Assembly: GCA_035503715.1 (NCBI GenBank)
Contig: DATJTE010000155.1
Coordinates: forward strand, 1 to 64,000
Direction of reading: 5' to 3'
From: OAS926 sp035503715
GTDB lineage: Bacteria; Pseudomonadota; Alphaproteobacteria; Rhizobiales; Rhizobiaceae
DNA length: 64,000 nt
Each line of letters opens with the position of its first letter. Positions within the stretch are counted from its first letter, which is position 1. The notes under the pieces were generated by a model, which saw nothing but the letters and a program-made list of their open reading frames with translations, did no database searches and was not told where the DNA came from. Below, piece after piece: positions 33,807-43,024 of the stretch. A program made the position numbers and the translations under genes.

Positions 33807-36370
33807 GCGATACGAAAACCGGCGACGAGAAGACGTTGAGCGTGACCCCGAAGAAGACCCTCAGCCTGAAGCCGGCTGGCGTCACACAGGGGACCGTGCG
33901 GCAGAATTTCTCGCATGGCCGCACCAAGCAGGTCGTCGTCGAGACGAAGAAGCGCAAGTTCAGCATGCCGGGCGACAAGCCCGAGGCAGCGCCCGTCATC
34001 ACGCCGGTGAAGGCGAAGACGGCGGCGACCCCGGCGGCTGAGACGCCGGCGCCCAAGCCGGTGCCGAGCGGCCTGGTTCTCAGCGATGTGACGTCGGGTC
34101 TTTCCACAAGCGAGCTCGAAGCCCGCCGCAAGGCCCTGGAAGGCTCCAAGGTCCGCGAGGTCGAGGATCGTCAGCGCGCGGCCGAGGACGCCAAGCGCCG
34201 CAAGGACGAAGACGAGCGCCGCCGCAAGGAGCGCGACGAGTCTGCTCGCCGCCAGGCCGAGGAAGAAGCTCGCCTGAAAACCGAGGCGGAATCCCGTCGT
34301 CGTGCAGAGGAAGAAGCCCGTCGCCGCACGCCGGTGAACGAAGTCGCCGCCGACGATGACGATGGGGATTCGGCGAAGAAGCCGGTCAAGGCGCGCGGTG
34401 CTGCTGGCCTGCCTCCGCGCAGGATTGCAACGCCTGAGGTCGCGAAGCCGACCCGCGCGAAGGGCGATGACGATCGCCGCCGCGGCAAGCTGACCCTGAA
34501 TTCGGCGCTGTCGTCCGAGGACGGTGACGCTCGGGCACGTTCTCTGTCGGCGATGCGTCGCCGCCAGGAGAAGTTCAAGCGCGCGATGCATCAGGAGCCG
34601 CGCGAAAAGGTAATGCGCGAAGTGACGCTGCCTGAGACGATCACGATCCAGGATCTCGCCAACCGTATGTCGGAGCGCGCGGTCGATATCGTCAAGTTCT
34701 TCATGAAGCAGGGCCAGATTCTGAAACCCGGCGACGTGATCGACGCCGACACTGCCGAACTGGTTGCATCGGAATTCGGCCACACGGTGAAGCGTGTTGC
34801 CGAGTCCGACATCGAGGAAGGCCTGTTCAACATTCCGGACAGCGAAGAGGACCTCGTCGCGCGGCCGCCAGTGGTCACTATCATGGGTCACGTCGACCAC
34901 GGCAAGACGTCGTTGCTCGACGCCATCCGTAATGCGAACGTGGTCGCTGGCGAAGCTGGCGGCATCACGCAGCACATCGGCGCGTACCAGGTCGAGAAGA
35001 ACGGTCAGAAGATCACCTTCATCGACACGCCCGGCCACGCCGCCTTCACGGCGATGCGCGCCCGTGGTGCACAGGCGACCGACATCGCGATCCTCGTTGT
35101 CGCGGCCGACGATGCGGTCATGCCGCAGACGGTGGAATCGATCAATCACGCCAAGGCCGCGAGGGTTCCGATCATCGTGGCGATCAACAAGATCGACAAG
35201 CCGAGCGCCGACCCGAACAAGGTTCGCACTCAGCTCCTCCAGCACGAAGTGTTCGTGGAATCGATGGGCGGCGAGGTGCTCGACGTCGAGGTGTCCGCGA
35301 CCAAGGGCACCAACCTCGACAAGCTGCTGGAGACGATTCTCCTGCAGTCCGAGGTGCTCGATCTGAAGGCAAATCCGGACCGTACCGCGGAAGGCGTTGT
35401 CATCGAGGCGAAGCTCGACAAGGGCCGCGGCTCGGTCGCGACCGTGCTCGTCCAGACCGGCACGCTGATGCCGGGCGACATCCTTGTCGCCGGTAATGAG
35501 TGGGGCCGCGTTCGCGCGCTGGTCAACGATCGTGGCGAGCAGGTCGCCGAGGCTGGACCGGCCATGCCGGTCGAGGTTCTCGGCCTGCAAGGCACGCCGC
35601 AGGCTGGCGACCGCTTCGCGGTGGTGAACAACGAAGCACGCGCCCGCGAGATCACCGAGTACCGTCAACGCCTGGCCCGCGACAAGGCGGTCGCCCGCCA
35701 TCACGGCCAGCGCGGCTCGCTCGAGCAGATGATGACGCAGCTTCAGACCAGCGGCCTCAAGGAGTTCCCGCTGCTGATCAAGGGCGACGTCCAGGGCTCG
35801 ATCGAGGCGATTTCGGCGGCTCTCGACAAGCTCGGCACCGACGAGGTCCGTGCGCGGATCGTTCATTCGGGCGCAGGCGCGATCACCGAGAGCGACGTGT
35901 CTTTGGCTGAGACCTCGGGCGCCGCGATCATCGGCTTCAACGTCCGCGCCAATGCTCAGGCGCGGCAGGCAGCCGAGAATGCCGGCATCGAGATCCGCTA
36001 CTACAACATCATCTACAATCTCGTGGATGACGTTAAGGCGGCGATGTCGGGTCTGCTCTCGCCGGAGCGCCGCGAGACTTTCCTCGGCAATGCCGAGATC
36101 CTCGAGGTCTTCAACATCACCAAGGTCGGCAAGGTTGCCGGCTGCCGCGTGACGGAAGGCAAGGTCGAGCGTGGTTCGGGCGTCCGCCTGATCCGCGACA
36201 ACGTCGTCATCCACGAAGGCACGCTGAAGACGTTGAAGCGCTTCAAGGACGAAGTCGCGGAAGTCCCGGCCGGCCAGGAATGCGGCATGGCGTTCGCCAA
36301 CTACGAAGACATCCGTGCTGGCGACGTCATCGAGTGCTATCGCGTCGAGATGGTGACGCGCACGCTCTAG
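33803..36370 (+). CDS. infB: Translation initiation factor IF-2
   Basis: IF-2 delivers initiator tRNA to the 30S P site and drives subunit joining with GTP hydrolysis. The 855-residue protein has an N-terminal conserved segment, a long charged Arg/Glu/Lys region with coiled-coil character (about 115-185), the IF2_N motif, and the G domain starting near 363 with GHVDHGKTSLLD, DTPGHAAF and NKIDKP. EF-Tu domain 2-like, IF-2 and C-terminal tRNA-binding domains follow. The start ATG overlaps the ylxR stop. A strong hairpin terminator follows at 36387. Confidence 0.97.
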   Translation: MSDTKTGDEKTLSVTPKKTLSLKPAGVTQGTVRQNFSHGRTKQVVVETKKRKFSMPGDKPEAAPVITPVKAKTAATPAAETPAPKPVPSGLVLSDVTSGLSTSELEARRKALEGSKVREVEDRQRAAEDAKRRKDEDERRRKERDESARRQAEEEARLKTEAESRRRAEEEARRRTPVNEVAADDDDGDSAKKPVKARGAAGLPPRRIATPEVAKPTRAKGDDDRRRGKLTLNSALSSEDGDARARSLSAMRRRQEKFKRAMHQEPREKVMREVTLPETITIQDLANRMSERAVDIVKFFMKQGQILKPGDVIDADTAELVASEFGHTVKRVAESDIEEGLFNIPDSEEDLVARPPVVTIMGHVDHGKTSLLDAIRNANVVAGEAGGITQHIGAYQVEKNGQKITFIDTPGHAAFTAMRARGAQATDIAILVVAADDAVMPQTVESINHAKAARVPIIVAINKIDKPSADPNKVRTQLLQHEVFVESMGGEVLDVEVSATKGTNLDKLLETILLQSEVLDLKANPDRTAEGVVIEAKLDKGRGSVATVLVQTGTLMPGDILVAGNEWGRVRALVNDRGEQVAEAGPAMPVEVLGLQGTPQAGDRFAVVNNEARAREITEYRQRLARDKAVARHHGQRGSLEQMMTQLQTSGLKEFPLLIKGDVQGSIEAISAALDKLGTDEVRARIVHSGAGAITESDVSLAETSGAAIIGFNVRANAQARQAAENAGIEIRYYNIIYNLVDDVKAAMSGLLSPERRETFLGNAEILEVFNITKVGKVAGCRVTEGKVERGSGVRLIRDNVVIHEGTLKTLKRFKDEVAEVPAGQECGMAFANYEDIRAGDVIECYRVEMVTRTL

Positions 36371-36386
36371 AATGCGAGTTGAGACA

Positions 36387-36417
36387 GGGCAGCGGCTGGG
36401 CCGCTGCCCGTTTATTT
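36387..36417 (+). terminator. Intrinsic terminator between infB and rbfA
   Basis: GGGCAGCGGC (36387-36396) and GCCGCTGCCC (36400-36409) form a perfect 10-bp stem with a TGG loop, followed by GTTTATTT. It lies 17 bases downstream of infB and about 50 bases before rbfA. Since rbfA and truB continue on the same strand, it probably reduces rather than abolishes readthrough, or rbfA has its own promoter. Confidence 0.8.
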
Positions 36418-36468
36418 GAAACATGCGGTGCGGTTCGATCCCGCGCCCCACGATTTCAGGATTTGACA

Positions 36469-36876
36469 ATGTCCCGTTTTGACAATTCAGGCCCGTCCCA
36501 GCGCCAGTTGCGCGTTGGCGAGCAGGTGCGCCATGCTCTTTCAGACATGCTTCAGCGCGGCGAAGTCCGCGACGATCTTGTCGAGACGACGGTCATCTCG
36601 ATCTCGGAAGTGCGCATGTCGCCCGATCTGAAGATCGCGACCGCCTTCGTCTCGCCGCTCGGCGCGAAGGACGATGCCGCCGTCATCGACGCGCTGAACC
36701 GGCACGCGAAGTTCATTCGCGGCCGGATGTCGCCGGCGCTTCGGCAGATGAAGTACATGCCGGAGTTCCGCTTCCGGCTCGACACCAGCTACGACAATTT
36801 CCAGAAGATCAACGATCTGCTGCACTCGCCCGAAGTGGCGCGCGATCTGGGGCACGACGAAGAGGACGAGAAATAG
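36469..36876 (+). CDS. rbfA: 30S ribosome-binding factor RbfA
   Basis: RbfA is a KH-fold cold-shock protein that assists late 16S rRNA maturation. The 135-residue product has the pattern RVGEQVRHALSDMLQRGEV at the start, VRMSPDLKIATAFVSPLG (about 47-64) and RQMKYMPEFRFRLDTSYDN. The longer frame that starts at 36280 within infB is spurious. The rbfA stop (36876) and the truB start (36877) are directly adjacent. Confidence 0.95.
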   Translation: MSRFDNSGPSQRQLRVGEQVRHALSDMLQRGEVRDDLVETTVISISEVRMSPDLKIATAFVSPLGAKDDAAVIDALNRHAKFIRGRMSPALRQMKYMPEFRFRLDTSYDNFQKINDLLHSPEVARDLGHDEEDEK

Positions 36877-37815
36877 ATGTCCCGCCGCGGCAAGAAAAAG
36901 GGCCGGCCGGTTTCCGGCTGGCTGATCCTCGACAAGCCGGTCGGCATGGGCTCCACCCAGGCGGTCTCCAAGGTGAAGTGGCTGTTCCAGGCGGAGAAGG
37001 CCGGCCACGCCGGCACGCTCGACCCGCTGGCCTCCGGCATGCTGCCGATCGCGCTCGGCGAGGCGACGAAGACGGTGCCCTACGTCATGGACGGCGCCAA
37101 GATTTACCGCTTCACGGTCGCCTGGGGCGAGGAGCGCTCGACCGACGACCTCGAAGGCCCGGTGACCGAGCGCTCCGACAAGCGGCCCGGTGAAGCAGAC
37201 ATCCGCGCGCTTCTGCCCAAATATACCGGCGTCATCATGCAGCGCCCGCCGCGCTTTTCGGCGGTGAAGATCGATGGCGAGCGCGCCTACGATCTGGCGC
37301 GTGAAGGCGAAGTGGTCGAGATCGCGGAACGCGAGATCGAGATCGGCCGGTTGGACCTGGTTTCCCACGATCCCGAGCGTTCTGTGTTCGAGGTCGAATG
37401 CGGCAAGGGAACCTATGTTCGCTCGCTGGCGCGCGACATGGGCCGCGACCTCGGTTGTTTCGGCCACGTCGCCGACCTGCGCCGCGTTTCGGTCGAGCCG
37501 TTCGAGCCCGAGGATCTGGTCACGATCGAAGAGCTCGAAGTCGCAATGCCGCGCCGCGAAGGCGAGGACGCACCGGACTATCGCGCGATTGATGACTATG
37601 TCATCGACACGGTCGTCGCCCTGGATTGCCTGCCGCAGGTGGCGATCACGGACGATGCCGCCTCGCGCATCCGCCTCGGCAATCCGGTCATCATCCGCGG
37701 CCGCGATGCTCCGGTCGAGGCCGAGGAGGCCTGCGCCACGGCGCGCGGCAAGCTGGTGGCGATCGGCGCGATCGAGGCCGGCATGTTCAAGCCAAAGCGG
37801 GTTTTTGCCGGCTGA
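36877..37815 (+). CDS. truB: tRNA pseudouridine(55) synthase TruB
   Basis: TruB converts U55 in the T-loop of tRNAs to pseudouridine and also acts as a tRNA folding chaperone. The 312-residue sequence has GWLILDKPVGMGSTQAV near the N-terminus. The catalytic Asp49 lies in HAGTLDPLASGMLPIALG. It has KxYRFTV-type and YxRSLARDMG conserved blocks further on, and a normal C-terminal PUA-type segment. ATG begins immediately after the rbfA stop. Confidence 0.95.
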   Translation: MSRRGKKKGRPVSGWLILDKPVGMGSTQAVSKVKWLFQAEKAGHAGTLDPLASGMLPIALGEATKTVPYVMDGAKIYRFTVAWGEERSTDDLEGPVTERSDKRPGEADIRALLPKYTGVIMQRPPRFSAVKIDGERAYDLAREGEVVEIAEREIEIGRLDLVSHDPERSVFEVECGKGTYVRSLARDMGRDLGCFGHVADLRRVSVEPFEPEDLVTIEELEVAMPRREGEDAPDYRAIDDYVIDTVVALDCLPQVAITDDAASRIRLGNPVIIRGRDAPVEAEEACATARGKLVAIGAIEAGMFKPKRVFAG

Positions 37816-37866
37816 GCAGAAAATGCTCTAGACTGTCGGAACAGTCTGATTTGCGCCGAGGCGGGC

Positions 37867-38961
37867 ATGGCAAAAACGGAACCGGTCAAAAAGCGGCTGC
37901 GCAAGGCCATCAAGCGGTCGCCCGTCGGTTCGTCGCCCGGCACGCTCGTCGCCGATCCGAACGCCGCCAAGACGGCGCTAACTCTGACGCTGATCTCGCC
38001 AGAGTCCTACCAAGTCATTGAAGATGCGAGCATAAGCGACCTGCAGGAGCAGCGCGGCAAATGGCCGATCATCTGGCTCGACTGCGTCGGGCTCGGCAAT
38101 ATCGATCTCATCGTCGAGATCGGTGACCTGTTCGGCCTTCATCCGCTGGCGCTTGAGGATACGGTGAACGCCGGACAGCGGCCGAAGGTCGACTTCTATG
38201 AGGACCACGCTTTCGTCATCGTCAGCATGATCGATGATCCGAAATCCAACCGGTACGAGCAGATATCCACCTTCTTCTGCGACGACTTCGTCATCACATT
38301 CCAGGAACGGAAGGGCGACCCGTTCAATGCGGTGCGCAAGCGGATCGATTCCAGCAATCCCAACCGCATCCGCGAGCGCAAGGCAGACTACCTCGCCTAT
38401 GCGCTAATCGACGCCGTCGTGGACAGCTACTTTCCGATTATCGACGACGCCGGCGAAACAGTCGAAAAGATCGAGGACGAAATGCTGCAGCAGGCGGCGA
38501 AGCACCAGGTCCGCCAGTTGCATGTGTTTCGCCGCGACGCGATGGCGTTGAAGCGCGCCGTCTGGCCGCTGCGCGACGTACTCGCTGGCCTGACCCGCGC
38601 CGAGGTGCCTTTCATTCGCGCCGAGACGCGCGTGTTCCTGAACGATACGCTCGATCATTCGATCCGGTTGATCGAACTGGTCGAGACCCAGCGCGAAATG
38701 CTCACTGGCCTGATCGAAATGCACCTGTCGCTGACCCAGCAGCGAACAAATGAGATCATCAGCTTCCTGACGGTTGTCACCGCGATCTTCATCCCGCTGA
38801 CATTCCTCGCCGGCATCTGGGGTATGAATTTCGACCCGTCGACCTCGCCCTGGAACATGCCGGAACTGCTGAGTTATTACGGCTACCCTGCCGCGCTGGG
38901 CTCCATGCTTTTCGTGGCTCTGGGTCTGATAAGCTATTTCAAGTGGAAGAAGTGGCTGTAG
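37867..38961 (+). CDS. CorA-family magnesium/cobalt transporter
   Basis: The 364-residue protein has a long cytoplasmic N-terminal domain and two C-terminal membrane helices (about 298-320 and 335-358). The signature GMN motif is present (GIWGMNFDP, Gly319-Asn321), with the conserved LTFLAGI stretch before it. The family forms pentameric Mg2+ (also Co2+/Ni2+) channels. The basic N-terminal tail (1-30, KKRLRKAIKRSP) is unusual and may be disordered. It lies in the translation cluster but has no functional link there. Confidence 0.92.
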   Translation: MAKTEPVKKRLRKAIKRSPVGSSPGTLVADPNAAKTALTLTLISPESYQVIEDASISDLQEQRGKWPIIWLDCVGLGNIDLIVEIGDLFGLHPLALEDTVNAGQRPKVDFYEDHAFVIVSMIDDPKSNRYEQISTFFCDDFVITFQERKGDPFNAVRKRIDSSNPNRIRERKADYLAYALIDAVVDSYFPIIDDAGETVEKIEDEMLQQAAKHQVRQLHVFRRDAMALKRAVWPLRDVLAGLTRAEVPFIRAETRVFLNDTLDHSIRLIELVETQREMLTGLIEMHLSLTQQRTNEIISFLTVVTAIFIPLTFLAGIWGMNFDPSTSPWNMPELLSYYGYPAALGSMLFVALGLISYFKWKKWL

Positions 38962-39185
38962 TGCCTTCGAGCAACAACCAGGGATTGCATTCCCTAGCGT
39001 CCCGGCAATCCCCATCGGCTTCTTTGCCGGTTCCACAATAGTGCTGGCTTTTCCGGGAAACTTCCATTATATGCGCCGCAACATCGCGCCCGGAATAATA
39101 TCCAACGCGCTTTGTTCACCGGCCTCCGCTGGACGACATCCCGGCCGTGGGCGACCCCGTTCCTCCATTTGAAAGGAAGCGTCCG

Positions 39186-39455
39186 ATGTCGATTACTGCA
39201 GAGCGTAAACAGGCCTTGATGGCCGAATTTGCAACCGCCAAGGGCGACACAGGTTCGCCTGAAGTGCAGATTGCCATCTATTCCGAGCGTATCAAGAACC
39301 TGACCGAGCATTTCAAGGGCCACGTGAAGGATAACCATTCCCGTCGCGGCCTGCTCAAACTTGTGTCGTCGCGTCGCAGTCTCCTCGACTATCTCAAGGC
39401 GAAGGATGAAGGCCGCTACTCGGCTCTGATCGAAAAGCTCGGCCTGCGCCGTTAA
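39186..39455 (+). CDS. rpsO: 30S ribosomal protein S15
   Basis: S15 binds the 16S rRNA central domain. The 89-residue sequence is standard: MSITAERKQALMAEFATAKG, then GSPEVQIAIYSERI and the C-terminal SRRSLLDYLKAKDEGRY. The ATG at 39186 with GAAAGGAAG upstream is clear. It lies before pnp, as usual in proteobacteria, separated by a long leader. The hairpin just after it is listed separately. Confidence 0.97.
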   Translation: MSITAERKQALMAEFATAKGDTGSPEVQIAIYSERIKNLTEHFKGHVKDNHSRRGLLKLVSSRRSLLDYLKAKDEGRYSALIEKLGLRR

Positions 39456-39464
39456 TTGCTGACC

Positions 39465-39489
39465 GGCGGGTTTCTTCTGGAAATCCGCC
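39465..39489 (+). terminator. Hairpin after rpsO
   Basis: GGCGGGTTTC pairs with GGAAATCCGCC around a short loop, giving about 10 pairs with one G-U. The T-run expected of a terminator is weak (GATTGCTTATCC). It could also be an RNase processing hairpin within an rpsO-pnp transcript. Confidence 0.4.
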
Positions 39490-39774
39490 GATTGCTTATC
39501 CTGGAACCGTGAAATTCGGGTCCGCCGGACCAAAACCCTATCCCGGGGAAGAGGTCCAAAGCGTCCAACCATCACAGGGATTGCTGGACGCGCTCCATGG
39601 ACAGTCATGGGGCAGGATTGCAGGCCGCTCGCGAGGCACCTTGGGCAACCCATGTGCCGTGCGGCAACCCGAGCGCCCCGTTGTCTTGCCCGTGGCTCGT
39701 CCGCAACGAAGCCCTAGGGACATGCTCGCGCCGCTGGATGCGGCAGCGGGCTTCCCGCTTAGCAAGGACAAGAA
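39490..39774 (+). promoter_or_regulatory. Long structured pnp leader
   Basis: There is no coding signal in this gap of about 285 bases. Several stems are visible: one at CGTTG...CAACG (about 39680-39710), one in GCGCCGC...GCGGCAGC (about 39728-39745), and AGCGGG-CTT-CCCGCT directly before the ribosome binding site AAGGAC and the ATG. In other bacteria the pnp leader is cut by RNase III and pnp autoregulates through it; whether this copy does so is inference. Confidence 0.45.
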
Positions 39775-41922
39775 ATGTTCAATCATCACAAAGTGGAAAT
39801 CGACTGGGCCGGCCGCAAGCTGACGCTGGAGACCGGCAAGATCGCGCGTCAGGCCGACGGCGCGGTTCTGGCGACCTACGGCGAGACCGTGGTTCTGGCC
39901 ACTGTCGTCTCGATGAAAGAGCCGAAGCCCGGCCTCGACTTCTTTCCGCTGACCGTCAACTACCAGGAAAAGACCTACGCCGCCGGCAAGATCCCAGGCG
40001 GCTATTTCAAGCGTGAAGGCCGTCCGTCCGAGAAGGAAACGCTGGTTTCCCGCCTGATCGACCGTCCGATCCGCCCGCTTTTCGCTGACGGCTACAAGAA
40101 CGACACGCAGATTGTCGTGACCGTCGTCCAGCACGATCTGGAGAACGACCCGGACATTCTGGCGATTGTCGCCACCTCGGCTGCGCTGACGCTGTCCGGC
40201 GTTCCGTTCATGGGCCCGATCGGTGGCGCCCGCGTCGGCTACATCAACGGCGAATATGTGCTGAACCCGCATATCGACGAAATGCAGGAATCGAAGCTCG
40301 ACCTCGTCGTCGCCGGCACGGGCGATGCGGTGCTGATGGTCGAGTCGGAAGCCAAGGAACTGCCTGAAGACGTCATGCTCGGCGCCGTGATGTTCGGCCA
40401 CAAGGGCTTCCAGCCCGTCCTCAACGCCATCATCAAGCTGGCCGAAGTTGCCGCCAAAGACGCGCGCGACTTCACGCCCCCGAGCTTCGGCGCTCTGGAA
40501 TCCGACATGCTGAAGCTGGTCGAGGACGATCTGCGCGCCGCCTACAAGAATGTCGACAAACAGAAGCGTTCCGCCGCGGTCGACGCCGTCAAGGCGAAGG
40601 TCAAGGAAACCTTCTCGCCAAAGGACGACGAGACTCCGCTCTACACCAGCGAGCAGGTTGGCTCGGTGTTCAAGGACCTGCAGGCGAAGATCGTCCGCTG
40701 GAACATCCTCGACACCAAGTCGCGCATCGATGGCCGCGATCTCTCGACCGTTCGCCCGATCGTTTCGGAAGTCGGCCTCCTGCCGCGCACGCACGGCTCC
40801 GCACTGTTCACCCGCGGCGAGACGCAGGCGATCGTTGTCGCGACGCTCGGCACTGGCGAGGACGAGCAGTACGTCGACGCGCTGACCGGCATGTACAAGG
40901 AGACCTTCCTCCTCCACTACAACTTCCCGCCCTATTCGGTGGGTGAGACGGGCCGCATGGGTTCGCCGGGACGCCGCGAAATCGGCCACGGCAAGCTCGC
41001 CTGGCGCGCCATCCGTCCGATGCTCCCGGCGGCGGAAGCGTTTCCGTATACGCTCCGCGTGGTCTCAGAGATCACCGAGTCGAACGGTTCGTCCTCGATG
41101 GCGACCGTCTGCGGCACCTCGCTGGCGCTCATGGACGCAGGCGTTCCGCTGCAGAAGCCGGTGGCTGGTATCGCGATGGGCCTGATCAAGGAAGGTGACC
41201 GTTTCGCGGTGCTCTCCGACATCCTCGGCGACGAGGATCATCTCGGCGACATGGACTTCAAAGTGGCCGGCACGACCAATGGCATCACCGCGCTGCAGAT
41301 GGACATCAAGATCGACGGCATCACCGAAGAGATCATGAAGGTGGCGCTGGCTCAGGCCAAGGATGGCCGGATCCACATCCTCGGCGAGATGGGCAAGGCG
41401 ATCTCCGAGGGCCGTTCCGAGCTTGGCGAGTTCGCGCCGCGCATCGAGGTCATGCACATCCCGACCGACAAGATCCGCGACGTGATCGGCTCGGGCGGCA
41501 AGGTCATCCGCGAGATCGTCGAGAAGACCGGCGCCAAGATCAACATTGAGGACGACGGCACGGTGAAGATCGCTTCGTCGAACGCCAAGGAGATCGAGGC
41601 GGCCAAGAAGTGGATCCACACGATCGTCGCCGAGCCGGAAGTCGGCGAGATCTACGAAGGCACGGTCGTGAAGACCGCGGACTTCGGCGCCTTCGTCAAC
41701 TTCTTCGGGCCGAAGGACGGCCTGGTCCACATCTCGCAGCTCGCCAACGAGCGCGTGCAGAAGACCACCGACGTCGTCAAAGAGGGCCAGAAGGTCTGGG
41801 TCAAGCTGATGGGCTTCGACGAGCGCGGCAAGGTCCGCCTCTCCATGAAGGTCGTCGACCAGGAGACCGGCAAGGAAATCGTCCGGGAGAAGAAGGAAGA
41901 GACCGCGGAAGACGCGGCCTAA
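39775..41922 (+). CDS. pnp: Polyribonucleotide nucleotidyltransferase (PNPase)
   Basis: PNPase is the phosphorolytic 3'-5' exoribonuclease of the degradosome; it also adds tails to RNA. The 715-residue protein shows two RNase PH domains (1-about 215 and 310-545, with GRDLSTVRPI and TRGETQAIVVATLG), a helical linker, a KH domain (about 555-615, containing DVIGSGGKVIREI) and an S1 domain (about 620-690). The acidic C-terminal tail is short. A strong terminator follows. Confidence 0.97.
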   Translation: MFNHHKVEIDWAGRKLTLETGKIARQADGAVLATYGETVVLATVVSMKEPKPGLDFFPLTVNYQEKTYAAGKIPGGYFKREGRPSEKETLVSRLIDRPIRPLFADGYKNDTQIVVTVVQHDLENDPDILAIVATSAALTLSGVPFMGPIGGARVGYINGEYVLNPHIDEMQESKLDLVVAGTGDAVLMVESEAKELPEDVMLGAVMFGHKGFQPVLNAIIKLAEVAAKDARDFTPPSFGALESDMLKLVEDDLRAAYKNVDKQKRSAAVDAVKAKVKETFSPKDDETPLYTSEQVGSVFKDLQAKIVRWNILDTKSRIDGRDLSTVRPIVSEVGLLPRTHGSALFTRGETQAIVVATLGTGEDEQYVDALTGMYKETFLLHYNFPPYSVGETGRMGSPGRREIGHGKLAWRAIRPMLPAAEAFPYTLRVVSEITESNGSSSMATVCGTSLALMDAGVPLQKPVAGIAMGLIKEGDRFAVLSDILGDEDHLGDMDFKVAGTTNGITALQMDIKIDGITEEIMKVALAQAKDGRIHILGEMGKAISEGRSELGEFAPRIEVMHIPTDKIRDVIGSGGKVIREIVEKTGAKINIEDDGTVKIASSNAKEIEAAKKWIHTIVAEPEVGEIYEGTVVKTADFGAFVNFFGPKDGLVHISQLANERVQKTTDVVKEGQKVWVKLMGFDERGKVRLSMKVVDQETGKEIVREKKEETAEDAA

Positions 41923-41942
41923 ATCCTTCTCCATCCAGATTG

Positions 41943-41975
41943 AAGGGCGCGGTCAAAGCCGCGCCCTTTGCTTTT
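41943..41975 (+). terminator. Intrinsic terminator after pnp
   Basis: AAGGGCGCGG (41943-41952) pairs with CCGCGCCCTT (41959-41968) around TCAAAG, followed by TGCTTTTTC. It is 20 bases after the pnp stop and is a textbook Rho-independent terminator. It separates pnp from the methyltransferase gene. Confidence 0.85.
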
Positions 41976-42000
41976 TCGGAAACATCGCTACACCGACGCC

Positions 42001-43020
42001 ATGAGCCGCGACGCGCTGAAGACGCTTTTCCATCCCTTCGAGAAGGGTGACATCGAGGTTCCGGCGTCAACAGGCGATGTTCTCTTCCTCGGCGCGGAAC
42101 CGGGTTTTTCGCTGCCGCAGGATTTCCCGCGGGCGCTCCATGCGGTGCAGGGATTTCGTCCCGATTTCCTGAGGCTAAAGGCGAGCGGATACGATGCCGT
42201 GCCGCAGCTGCTCTCCGGTAGACGCTTCGATCTAACGCTCGTGCTGTCTGGCCGGCACCGTGGGCAGAACGAACTCCGGATCGCGGCCGCGCTTCGCGCG
42301 ACGTCTCCCGGTGGCTTGATCGTCGTTGCTGGCAGCAAAGGCGAAGGTGCCGCGAGTCTGAAGAAGCGGCTGGAGGCACTCACGGCAATCGCCGGTTCCG
42401 AGCCAAAATATCACGGGCTGGCCTTCTGGTTTCATCGTCCGGAGGACGCCACAGTGGTCGAAGCGATCCTGCGTTCGGAGAACACCGGGCTGACGGTCGA
42501 AGGTCGGTTCGCAACCGCGCCCGGCATGTTCTCGCATGACCGCATCGATCCCGGCTCGCACATGCTGGCCGAGCACCTGCCGGACAATCTCTCCGGCAAT
42601 ATTGCCGATTTCTGCGCCGGCTGGGGGTATCTCGCCGCGAACGTCGCGGAGCGCTGCCCGTCCGTGCGATCAATCGATCTCTACGAAGCCGATTTCGAGT
42701 CCCTTGAGGCAGCGAAGCAAAATCTTGGCGATGTATCGCCGGAGACGAAGTTCTTCTGGCACGATCTGCTTTCAGAACCCGTTGGCGAACGTTACGACGC
42801 GATCGTCATGAACCCGCCGTTTCACGCGGGTCGCGCCGCCGAACCGAACATGGGGCAGGGGATGATCGCGGTTGCAGCAAAGTCGCTGAAGAAAGGCGGC
42901 AGGCTTCTGATGGTCGCCAACCGCCGTCTGCCCTATGAACAAATTCTCGAAACGGCCTTTGCCGAATTTTCAGAGATCGCCGGCGATAAGGCGTTCAAGG
43001 TTTTGATGGCGCGGCGCTAG
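42001..43020 (+). CDS. Class I SAM-dependent methyltransferase, RsmC/RlmG-like
   Basis: The 339-residue protein resembles the RsmC group, which methylates guanine N2 in rRNA. The N-terminal half (1-165) is an RsmC-like pseudo-methyltransferase domain. The C-terminal half has ADFCAGWGYLAANVAE (about 197-212) as SAM loop and the NPPFHAG motif (about 266-272) typical of N-methyltransferases acting on exocyclic amines. The start ATG at 42001 is preferred over the frame start at 41968, which lies in the terminator. The target nucleotide is not proven. Confidence 0.85.
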   Translation: MSRDALKTLFHPFEKGDIEVPASTGDVLFLGAEPGFSLPQDFPRALHAVQGFRPDFLRLKASGYDAVPQLLSGRRFDLTLVLSGRHRGQNELRIAAALRATSPGGLIVVAGSKGEGAASLKKRLEALTAIAGSEPKYHGLAFWFHRPEDATVVEAILRSENTGLTVEGRFATAPGMFSHDRIDPGSHMLAEHLPDNLSGNIADFCAGWGYLAANVAERCPSVRSIDLYEADFESLEAAKQNLGDVSPETKFFWHDLLSEPVGERYDAIVMNPPFHAGRAAEPNMGQGMIAVAAKSLKKGGRLLMVANRRLPYEQILETAFAEFSEIAGDKAFKVLMARR

Positions 43021-43024
43021 CCGT

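Noticed and set aside
36430..36446. GCGGTTCGATCCCGC, resembling a tRNA T-arm
   Set aside because: No acceptor stem, D-arm or anticodon arm can be built around it; it is in the infB-rbfA gap.
33725..36469. 914-codon antisense ORF opposite infB
   Set aside because: Mirror image of the IF-2 gene in a GC-rich genome; no start context and no recognisable protein.
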